Shown here piece by piece: positions 1-5,161 of a stretch of 8,037 nucleotides of DNA; position 1 is the stretch's first letter, and every line of letters starts with the position of its first letter. A model generated the notes under the pieces. That model was given only the letters and a program-made list of their open reading frames with translations. It made no database searches and was not told where the DNA came from. Source of the DNA: JBMZCV01 sp049613665 (GTDB lineage: Bacteria > Bacteroidota > Bacteroidia > Chitinophagales > UBA2359); NCBI GenBank assembly GCA_049613665.1, contig JBMZCV010000210.1, positions 1-8,037 of the forward strand, given 5' to 3'. Made by a program: the position numbers and the translations under genes.

Positions 1-98
1 GTTTAATAACACAAAACAAACAAAATGACTTAATAAGTAACAGGTCTATTATTTTCCCTACAAATTTTGCAAAAAATATATAATTTTCTCGTAACTGT

Positions 99-545
99 TT
101 AGTGATTTACTAGCGAAGGTAGTTTGTTATTGTCAATCCAATAGTTTTTTATTTGTTCTACAACTTTCAGAAATTCAAAGAAACTAACAGGTTTTAAAAT
201 GTAGCTATTGGCATGAAGTGCATAACAATCTTTTATATCATTTATAGCCTTAGAAGTAGTAAGCATGATGACAGGAATGCTAGAAATGTTAGGATTTTTT
301 TTTATGTCACTCAATACTTCTTTGCCTCCTTTTTTGGGCATATTTATATCAAGTAAAACAATGTCAGGCGTAACTACATCATTATATTTCTCTCTTTTAT
401 ATAAAAAATCTAAACCTTCAACACCATCTTTGGCCACATGTATATTGCATTCTAGGCCAGACTCTTCAAAAGCTTCTTTAGTCAAAACAACATCAGATGG
501 ATTATCTTCAATCAATAAAATCTCTATTGGTCTGTTAATAATCAT
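99..545 (-). CDS. Single-domain response regulator (Rcp1-like receiver)
   Basis: A 148-residue protein that is a CheY-like receiver domain with no output domain. Visible landmarks are the acidic pair E13-D14 (LLIEDNPSD), the phospho-acceptor D66 in LLDINMP (64-70), the switch threonine at T96/T97 (MLTTS) and the conserved K118-P119 in SYILKPV. The C-terminal pattern (F-x-x-V-V-x-x-I-x-x-Y-W ... LP, about 123-144) is typical of the Rcp1 subgroup, first known as partners of phytochrome-type histidine kinases. It is expected to be a cytosolic phosphotransfer partner of a sensor kinase, but no kinase gene lies in the window, so the signal is unknown. All phosphorylation residues are present. It is transcribed alone on the minus strand, with 747 bases of gene-free DNA upstream and no exact TAnnTTTG box in its first 150 upstream bases. 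The ATG at 545 fits the normal distance to the first beta strand. Confidence 0.95.
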   Translation of the reverse strand: MIINRPIEILLIEDNPSDVVLTKEAFEESGLECNIHVAKDGVEGLDFLYKREKYNDVVTPDIVLLDINMPKKGGKEVLSDIKKNPNISSIPVIMLTTSKAINDIKDCYALHANSYILKPVSFFEFLKVVEQIKNYWIDNNKLPSLVNH

Positions 546-741
546 ATTTTTGGTAATGTTTCTATTGTTTATAAAAATTGTATTTGGGTATTAGGACTTT
601 TTAGATAAAAAGTTGTTTAGCTTTTGTTTCTGCTACTAAAAAAACTAGACTTTTTGCTCAATTTGATGCTTTTTTTAAGAAGCCATAACAAGTTTTGAGA
701 TTTGTTATGTTTGAATAAGCAAATAAGATGCCCTCAAAAAA

Positions 742-763
742 GATAATAACAATTATTATTATC
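742..763. repeat. Small AT-only inverted repeat
   Basis: GATAATAA at 742-749 is the exact reverse complement of TTATTATC at 756-763, with a 6-base loop. Apart from the terminal G-C pair the stem is only A-T, and no T-run follows on either strand, so it is a poor terminator. It may be chance in AT-rich DNA. Confidence 0.35.
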
Positions 764-1014
764 AAGAGCTAAAAGATGTTTTTAAGTACCAACTACTATT
801 CAACAAAGCCTTCGTTTAGTTGCTAACGCATTGACAATCAAAGTGTTATTTTGTTCTGAAATGCCCAAAAACTTCTGAACGACTACTTAAAGTGTTGAAT
901 ACTCAAGTTATTTAAATGTTTTTTATCCTTTTACTACTAATAAGTGATTTGTGTAATTATAACAGTCCTGTTCAAAGATAAAACAAATTATAAAAAAAAA
1001 AAGGATAACAATAA

Positions 1015-1022
1015 TATTTTTG
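1015..1022 (+). promoter_or_regulatory. Possible -7 box upstream of the MazG-like gene
   Basis: TATTTTTG fits the Bacteroidota -7 consensus TAnnTTTG exactly and is followed by CA, as in the ruvX and tRNA boxes. No TTTG-type -33 element is seen at the usual distance; that region is an A-run. If used, it would give a leader of roughly 260 bases before the ATG at 1293. A nearer, imperfect box (AATATTTG, 1253-1260) would give a leader of about 25 bases and is an alternative. Confidence 0.25.
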
Positions 1023-1292
1023 CAAAAAAAAGAAAAATAATTAGTAACTACTCAGCTATTCTCGCTTTGAAATAAAACAAGTATTATAAATGTGCATTTT
1101 ATTACCTTAGCTGTCAAATATTAAATACTTTTTTTGACCAAAAGTTTAGACAGACTATTTTTTCTAAGCTAAATCGCCCAACATTTGCAAGTTTTGGTGG
1201 CGAAAAATAGTAGGGCTTCCTATCAGAAAAATATTTCTTTTGTTAAACCGAGAATATTTGGTAAATATTACAAAAAATATAAACTATTAGTT

Positions 1293-1643
1293 ATGAAAAA
1301 CAATAAAATAGATTTAAATATCAATGATTTGCAAAGTATCGTTGATGAATGGATAAAAACGGTTGGCGTGCGTTATTTCAATGAACTCACTAATCTGGCT
1401 ATGCTTACAGAAGAAGTAGGAGAGGTTGCTCGCATTATGGCTCGACAATATGGCGAACAGTCATTTAAGGAAAGCGACAAAAATGCAGACTTAGCCGATG
1501 AGCTTGCAGATGTGCTTTTTGTTTTAGTATGTATTGCCAATCAGACAGGTGTTGATTTGACGAGTGCTATGCTCAAAAACTTGGAGAAAAAAACAAAACG
1601 TGACGCAACAAGACATCACAACAATGACAAATTGAAAAAATAA
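1293..1643 (+). CDS. MazG-like nucleotide pyrophosphohydrolase
   Basis: A 116-residue all-alpha NTP pyrophosphohydrolase of the MazG/iMazG group, which cleaves nucleoside triphosphates to monophosphate and pyrophosphate; house-cleaning of non-canonical nucleotides is the usual proposed role. The metal-binding signature is complete: E40-E41-x-x-E44 in LTEEVGEVAR, then E70-x-x-D73 in ADELADVLF, matching the EExxE(12-28)ExxD pattern. The C-terminal KTKRDATRHHNN stretch is a familiar ending of the bacteroidete form. The frame stays open upstream to a TTG at 1185, but the extra 36 residues are rich in K, Y and F and lie outside the domain, so the ATG at 1293 is chosen; it also gives the usual length. 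It sits 46 bases before ruvX, and ruvX, def and a MazG-like gene are commonly near each other in Bacteroidota (from memory). Substrate preference cannot be told from sequence. Confidence 0.93.
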   Translation: MKNNKIDLNINDLQSIVDEWIKTVGVRYFNELTNLAMLTEEVGEVARIMARQYGEQSFKESDKNADLADELADVLFVLVCIANQTGVDLTSAMLKNLEKKTKRDATRHHNNDKLKK

Positions 1644-1676
1644 TTGTCAAGCATTATTTAATAAACAGCCTTTTTG

Positions 1677-1684
1677 TATCTTTG
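1677..1684 (+). promoter_or_regulatory. -7 promoter box of ruvX
   Basis: TATCTTTG, an exact TAnnTTTG box followed by CA, ending five bases before the ruvX ATG at 1690. The same 8-mer precedes the tRNA gene. With the usual spacing, transcription would begin at or beside the start codon, giving a leaderless or nearly leaderless mRNA. No clear -33 TTTG lies at the expected distance (the nearest TTG, 1644-1646, is too far). Confidence 0.5.
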
Positions 1685-1689
1685 CAACT

Positions 1690-2112
1690 ATGGGACGTAT
1701 TTTAGCGATAGATTTTGGCAAAAAAAGAACAGGTTTGGCAGTAACTGACCCGCTTCAAATTATTGCAACAGGACTAAAGACAGTAGAAACAGAAAAGGTA
1801 CTAGATTTTTTGAAAAAATATGTAGTGCAAGAAAATGTAGAATGTTTTGTGGTTGGGTTGCCACTCAATTTAGATGGCACACCTACCGATGCTACGTTTG
1901 CAAGCAATGAGTTTGTTAAAAAGCTACAAAAATTGTTTCCAAACATTCCGATAGAACGAGAAGATGAACGCTATACTTCAAAAATGGCAGCTCGGACGCT
2001 TGTTTTGAGTGGAGTGAAAAAGAAAAAAAGGCGAAACAAAAAGCTTTTAGACGAAGTGAGTGCAACTATCATCTTGCAATCATATTTAGGTCATCATACC
2101 GAAATGTTTTAA
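1690..2112 (+). CDS. ruvX: Putative pre-16S rRNA nuclease / Holliday junction resolvase RuvX (YqgF)
   Basis: A 140-residue RNase H-fold nuclease of the YqgF/RuvX family, the normal length. In E. coli the family is tied to trimming the 5' end of 16S rRNA precursor; the Holliday-junction role is older and less certain. Conserved blocks: AIDFGKKRTGLA (6-17) with the first catalytic aspartate D8; VVGLPLNLDG (54-63); EDERYTS (91-97), the second acidic block; and KLLDEVSATIILQSYL (118-133) with the last catalytic aspartate D121. The basic run KKKKRRNKK at 110-118 before that helix is usual for the family and probably contacts nucleic acid. It has its own -7 box almost touching the ATG, and def follows after 39 bases with no terminator, so the two are probably co-transcribed. 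Confidence 0.95.
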   Translation: MGRILAIDFGKKRTGLAVTDPLQIIATGLKTVETEKVLDFLKKYVVQENVECFVVGLPLNLDGTPTDATFASNEFVKKLQKLFPNIPIEREDERYTSKMAARTLVLSGVKKKKRRNKKLLDEVSATIILQSYLGHHTEMF

Positions 2113-2151
2113 ATTTAAAAAAAAGCACTTAAACAGCAAAAAAAGAAGAAA

Positions 2152-2763
2152 ATGGTATTACCGATAGTAGCTTATGGCTATCCTGTTTTGAATAAAGTAG
2201 CAAAAGATATTGATGCAAATTATCCTGATTTGCAACAGTTGATAGACAATATGTTTGAGACCATGTATAACGCAAATGGCGTTGGTTTGGCAGCTCCGCA
2301 AATAGGCTTGGGCATTCGGATATTTGTGATTGATAGCGAACAGTTGTTTCAAGACGACGAGGAGGAAGATTCGAAAGCTTCTAAAACAACAAATGATGAC
2401 GAAGAACAGGAAACAGGTTTGAAACAAGCCTTTATCAATGCTCGAATTGTGCAAAAAGGGGGGAAAACATGGCCATACAGCGAAGGTTGTTTGAGTATTC
2501 CGCACATACATGAAGATGTGATGCGTCCCGAAAAAATTAGAATTCAATATTATGACCGCAATTTTGAGTTGCATGACGAAATTTTTGATGGCATAACAGC
2601 TCGTGTTATTTTGCATGAATACGACCATGTTGAAGGCATTTTGTTTACCTCTTATCTATCGAATTTAAAAAGACGTTTGCTAAAAAGAAAACTCGAGAGA
2701 ATATCGAAAGGTTTAGTAAACGTCGATTATCCAATGCGTTTTCCTATCAAAAAAAGACGCTAG
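2152..2763 (+). CDS. def: Peptide deformylase
   Basis: A 203-residue metalloenzyme that removes the N-formyl group from nascent proteins at the ribosome. All three signature blocks are present: motif 1 GVGLAAPQ (43-50), motif 2 EGCLS (111-115) with metal ligand C113, and motif 3 HEYDH (155-159) with ligands H155 and H159 and catalytic E156. The residue before motif 3 is leucine rather than the more usual glutamine (ILHEYDH). Between the second strand and the FINARIV strand lies a hydrophilic insertion, about residues 63-90, rich in D, E, K and T; bacteroidete deformylases often carry an acidic loop here. The N-terminus MVLPIVAYGYPVL is the standard family start, preceded by a weak purine-rich AAGAAGAAA. 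Probably co-transcribed with ruvX. The basic tail (PIKKRR) is unremarkable. Confidence 0.97.
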   Translation: MVLPIVAYGYPVLNKVAKDIDANYPDLQQLIDNMFETMYNANGVGLAAPQIGLGIRIFVIDSEQLFQDDEEEDSKASKTTNDDEEQETGLKQAFINARIVQKGGKTWPYSEGCLSIPHIHEDVMRPEKIRIQYYDRNFELHDEIFDGITARVILHEYDHVEGILFTSYLSNLKRRLLKRKLERISKGLVNVDYPMRFPIKKRR

Positions 2764-2778
2764 TGATTCAATGTCTAT

Positions 2779-2844
2779 ATAGTTGTTAGTTAATGTAATG
2801 TATTACCTTATACTGAATTTGAACGTTACTTAACTATCAACTAT
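2779..2844. repeat. Long imperfect palindrome (22-pair stem)
   Basis: The left arm 2779-2801 pairs with the right arm 2823-2844. There are 22 pairs including one G-T wobble, with one T-T mismatch (2786/2837), one bulged T (2794) and a loop of 21 bases (2802-2822). It begins 15 bases after the def stop codon. The stem is mostly A-T and no T-run follows (the next bases are TTCGGCC), so it is not a standard intrinsic terminator. It could instead protect the def mRNA 3' end, bind a dimeric protein, or be a remnant of a palindromic repeat family. Confidence 0.6.
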
Positions 2845-2889
2845 TTCGGCCTAGTCACATTAATTTAATTATTTGTTCTCATCTTATTT

Positions 2890-2961
2890 TTTGAAAAAAC
2901 TACTTCGTCAAACATTAGAAATAAATGACTCATTTGCGAAAGCTAATTTACTTTTTTCAAA
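2890..2961. repeat. Spaced inverted repeat upstream of gmhA
   Basis: TTTGAAAAAA (2890-2899) is the exact reverse complement of TTTTTTCAAA (2952-2961), 52 bases apart. It is low in complexity and may be chance. An imperfect -7-like sequence, TAGTGTTTG (2993-3001, one base too long between TA and TTTG), lies between it and gmhA and is the best promoter candidate I can see for that gene. Confidence 0.25.
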
Positions 2962-3030
2962 GTTTTAGCATTTCCAAATGAAGCATATCAATTAGTGTTT
3001 GGCACTTCACAAATTTAATTTCTAAGAAAA

Positions 3031-3615
3031 ATGTCAGCAGCAAGAGTAAAACAAATTATTGAAAAATCGGTAAGTGTTAAACAAATGATTATGCAAAATG
3101 ATTTGTTGATGGAAACGATATTTCGAGTTAGCGAAGCAATTACAGAAGCTTTGCGAAATGACCATCACGTTTGGTTTTGTGGAAATGGCGGTAGTGCTGC
3201 CGATGCACAACATATCGCTGCCGAATTGTCTGGCCGTTTCTACTACGACCGACCGCCGCTTTTTGCCGAAGCCTTGCATGTCAATACATCTTACCTAACA
3301 GCCGTTGCCAACGATTATTCCTACAACGAAGTATATGCTCGTCTGATGCGTGCCAAAGGACGAAAAGGCGATGTTTTGGTAGGCATTTCTACTTCTGGAA
3401 ATTCCGAAAATGTGATTAGAGCTATGAAAGTAGCACAAGAAAAAGGCTTGATTAATGTAGCGTGGACAGGCGAAACAGGCGGAAAAATGAAAGATACAGC
3501 CGATTTGCTCATCAATGTGCCTTCTACCGATACGCCACGCATTCAGGAATCACACATTATGATTGGACATATCATTTGCGAAATTGTAGAGCAGAATTTA
3601 TTTCCAAAATCATAG
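3031..3615 (+). CDS. gmhA: Sedoheptulose-7-phosphate isomerase
   Basis: A 194-residue SIS-domain isomerase that converts D-sedoheptulose 7-phosphate to D-glycero-D-manno-heptose 7-phosphate, the first committed step to ADP-heptose for LPS core or other heptosylation; cytosolic, tetrameric and zinc-dependent in characterised members. Landmarks: FCGNGGSAADAQHIAAELSGRF (49-70), the phosphate-binding STSGNS (120-125), TGETGG (146-151) and TPRIQESHIMIGH (168-180). The residues known in the family as zinc ligands or catalytic groups, H61, E65, Q172 and H180, are all present and fall at the same numbers as in E. coli GmhA (from memory). This separates it from DiaA and other SIS relatives. It is followed after 47 bases by an outer-membrane barrel gene, a fitting envelope neighbour. 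No other heptose-pathway gene (hldE, gmhB, hldD) is in the window. Confidence 0.95.
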   Translation: MSAARVKQIIEKSVSVKQMIMQNDLLMETIFRVSEAITEALRNDHHVWFCGNGGSAADAQHIAAELSGRFYYDRPPLFAEALHVNTSYLTAVANDYSYNEVYARLMRAKGRKGDVLVGISTSGNSENVIRAMKVAQEKGLINVAWTGETGGKMKDTADLLINVPSTDTPRIQESHIMIGHIICEIVEQNLFPKS

Positions 3616-3662
3616 CTTAACTCATTGACTTTCAATGAAATACAGTTTTATATAAAATACAA

Positions 3663-4418
3663 ATGATGAAACGATATTTCTTTACAATCTGTTTGCTTTT
3701 AGGCTTAAATACTATTGTTCTCTGGTCGCAAGAATGGCATTTTGGAGCAAGAGGAGGCTTGACAGTAGGAGCATTGTTGGGAAATGTCGATTTTGAAAAT
3801 AGTAACGGTTCGCCAGTGTTGGGCAGTCATGCTGGCTTATATGGCAAATACGATTTGAGCGAAAAGTGGGCAATAGAAGTTCATGTTTTATACCACAAAA
3901 CGGGCGTAGAATATGCCCAAAATATCCCTCGCACCGACACACTTTATGCCTTAGAAATTGGCGAACAAATCTTTTATACCCCTACACTTTATACGGTTGA
4001 TGTCGCTGGCAAATATCATTTGCATTACTTGGATATACCACTTCAAATGTCTTATCAACTTGCTCCAAAGTTTGCTTTACATTTCGGAACGCATTTTTCT
4101 TTTTTGTTGAATGGCAAAAATACAGGAAACTCTTTGCTGGATTTGGGCGGTGCTGCTGGCCAAGAAGCAGAATACGAAACAGAAGAACAATATATTGCTG
4201 CTTTATATTCAAGAACTTACGAAGAATTTGATGAAAGCAATAGCCTAAATCGTTTTGATATAGGTTTGCAGCTTGGCACAAGTTGGCAAATTTATCGTGC
4301 TTTGGCGTTTCGTTTCGATGTAAATAATGGCTTTCTATCTGTTCAAGGCAATTCCGATACTATCAAAGACAAATTTTATAATATTTATATGCGTTTTGGT
4401 TTGGCTTTTGAGTTTTAA
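3663..4418 (+). CDS. Outer-membrane beta-barrel protein (porin family, PF13568-like)
   Basis: A 251-residue exported protein. Residues 1-23 look like a Sec signal peptide (MMKR, then a hydrophobic core to VLWSQ), with likely cleavage before E24. The mature part starts with a glycine-rich strand (WHFGARGGLTVGALLG, 25-40) and continues as alternating strands typical of 8-10-strand barrels: SHAGLYGKYDL, WAIEVHVLYHKTGVEY, YHLHYLDIPLQMSYQL with the family-like YLDIPL at 122-127, FALHFGTHFSFLLNG, FDIGLQLGTSWQIY and a C-terminal strand ending YMRFGLAFEF with terminal F251. Tyrosine- and glutamate-rich segments at about 94-113 and 168-195 probably form long surface loops. Two adjacent ATGs (3663, 3666) are equally possible starts. 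Only 47 bases separate it from gmhA, so co-transcription is possible. Ligand and pore function are unknown. Confidence 0.88.
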   Translation: MMKRYFFTICLLLGLNTIVLWSQEWHFGARGGLTVGALLGNVDFENSNGSPVLGSHAGLYGKYDLSEKWAIEVHVLYHKTGVEYAQNIPRTDTLYALEIGEQIFYTPTLYTVDVAGKYHLHYLDIPLQMSYQLAPKFALHFGTHFSFLLNGKNTGNSLLDLGGAAGQEAEYETEEQYIAALYSRTYEEFDESNSLNRFDIGLQLGTSWQIYRALAFRFDVNNGFLSVQGNSDTIKDKFYNIYMRFGLAFEF

Positions 4419-4539
4419 AAACTATATATCCAACTCAATTTAAGAAATAAGAGGTTTAGTACATTGTAATTTAAGTAATTGGCATTTTAGTATTTTTATT
4501 ACATGTTATTTTATTTCAAAAAAGCGACAACTCTCGCCA

Positions 4540-4562
4540 TTGCTGTGTGTTATCACCAGCAA
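4540..4562. repeat. Compact bulged hairpin
   Basis: TTGCTG pairs with CAGCAA and, after one bulged T (4546), GTG pairs with CAC around a TTAT loop: nine pairs with several G-C pairs, inside otherwise AT-rich DNA. No T-run follows on either strand. Function unknown. Confidence 0.35.
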
Positions 4563-4930
4563 CTAAAAGGATAAATAGCGTATTTTAAAACTCATTTTTT
4601 CGTAACAACTTGTTGGTAATAATATTATAGCCGTCAGTATAATAAGTTGAGTTTTTTTGTTTTCGCTAATATTCCAAAGGGATTATATAACATAGCATGG
4701 GGTTTTAAAAATGCCTACCATCTTATTTACCTACTATCGCTCATCTAAAATTTTGAGAATAAGGTTTAATAAGAATTATTTTTTCGTTTTTTATACCGTT
4801 TTTGGAAGACTATACTTAAATAACTGCCTTAAAATAAGCATATAATAGCCTCAGAAATAAAAACTTTCAAAAAAAAGTGAAAATTTTGCTTTTTTTCTTT
4901 CAAAAACTTTTTTTTTTCAAAAAAGCGTAC

Positions 4931-4938
4931 TATCTTTG
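4931..4938 (+). promoter_or_regulatory. -7 promoter box of tRNA-Lys
   Basis: TATCTTTG, an exact TAnnTTTG box followed by CA, 23 bases before the mature tRNA 5' end, so the primary transcript would carry a short leader of about 15-20 bases for RNase P to remove. The expected -33 position falls in a run of ten T (4908-4917) rather than a clean TTTG. Further A- and T-runs upstream (CTTTCAAAAA at 4864-4873 and 4897-4906, TTTCAAAAAA at 4915-4924) resemble an UP-like AT-rich element; this last point is inference. Confidence 0.55.
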
Positions 4939-4961
4939 CATCGTCTTAGAAAAAAGGGTTT

Positions 4962-5034
4962 GATTCAGTAGCTCAGTTGGTAGAGCATTTGACTTTTAAT
5001 CAAAGGGTCCCGGGTTCGAGCCCCGGCTGAATCA
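4962..5034 (+). tRNA. tRNA-Lys (anticodon UUU)
   Basis: A 73-base cloverleaf in which every stem closes. The acceptor stem GATTCAG pairs with CTGAATC (7 of 7), with discriminator A5034. The D arm is GCTC-AGTTGGTA-GAGC. The anticodon stem TTTGA/TCAAA holds loop CTTTTAA, with anticodon TTT at 4995-4997 reading lysine codons AAA and AAG. The variable loop is GGGTC, and the T arm CCGGG-TTCGAGC-CCCGG carries the standard TTCGA. The CCA end is not encoded (CAC follows), so it must be added by tRNA nucleotidyltransferase. It stands alone, with its own promoter and terminator. Confidence 0.98.
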
Positions 5035-5038
5035 CACA

Positions 5039-5081
5039 AAAAGCTTACTTTTGTATATCAAAAGTAAGCTTTTCCTTTTTT
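5039..5081 (+). terminator. Intrinsic terminator of tRNA-Lys
   Basis: A perfect 15-bp stem: AAAAGCTTACTTTTG (5039-5053) against CAAAAGTAAGCTTTT (5059-5073), loop TATAT, then CC and six T (5076-5081). It begins five bases after the tRNA. Read on the minus strand the same stem ends in five T before G, so it may also stop transcripts arriving from the converging membrane-protein gene that ends at 5162. Confidence 0.9.
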
Positions 5082-5161
5082 ATGGCAAAAAATATGTTTT
5101 AACTGCTCAGAATAGTCTGCTTTTATTATCTCAAAAGCACACAACCTAAACAGCTATAAAA

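Larger units (their letters stand above)
546..1292. other. Long AT-rich intergenic block
   Basis: Gene-free 747 bases between the minus-strand response regulator and the plus-strand MazG-like gene. No open frame on either strand has protein-like composition. It holds an 8-bp AT-only stem-loop (742-749 with 756-763, loop 750-755), an inverted pair of the 10-mer AAAAGGATAA (923-932 inverted, 999-1008 direct), and one exact TAnnTTTG box at 1015-1022 pointing right. The segment around 800-915 is less A/T-skewed and gives short peptide-like stretches in shifting frames, which could be an eroded gene but is not recognisable. No known riboswitch or RNA gene was seen. Confidence 0.6.
4419..4961. other. 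Intergenic block before tRNA-Lys
   Basis: Gene-free 543 bases, very AT-rich, with no credible open frame. It holds a bulged hairpin (4540-4562), a copy of AAAAGGATAA (4565-4574) that also occurs in the 546-1292 block, an 8-bp inverted pair AAAACTCA / TGAGTTTT roughly 60 bases apart around 4586-4655, and a cluster of A- and T-runs (4864-4924) leading into the tRNA promoter. No clear terminator for the upstream barrel gene is visible: the AGTTTTAAAAACT sequence at its end is a palindrome without a loop. Confidence 0.6.

Noticed and set aside
265..594. Open frame opposite the response regulator
   Set aside because: It lies antisense to a gene with all receiver-domain residues intact; its translation has no domain and mirrors the real gene's codons.
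800..915. Possible decayed gene giving peptide-like stretches in two frames
   Set aside because: Stretches of 15-28 codons occur by chance, a frame change is needed to join them, and I recognise no family. Kept only as a query in the findings.
2158..2628. 156-codon open frame opposite def
   Set aside because: Entirely antisense to a clear peptide deformylase; cysteine- and isoleucine-rich translation with no motif.
2779..2844. Integron attC site
   Set aside because: The arms do not carry the RYYYAAC/GTTRRRY core sites, and there is no integrase or gene cassette.
3622..3638. 6-bp hairpin between gmhA and the barrel gene as a terminator
   Set aside because: The stem is short (TCATTG/CAATGA) with no T-run after it, so it is unlikely to stop transcription.
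3712..4281. Two open frames opposite the barrel gene
   Set aside because: Antisense shadows of a gene with signal peptide and barrel pattern; no protein-like features of their own.
4410..4431. Palindrome at the end of the barrel gene as a terminator
   Set aside because: AGTTTT and AAAACT are separated by one base, so no hairpin loop can form, and no T-run follows.
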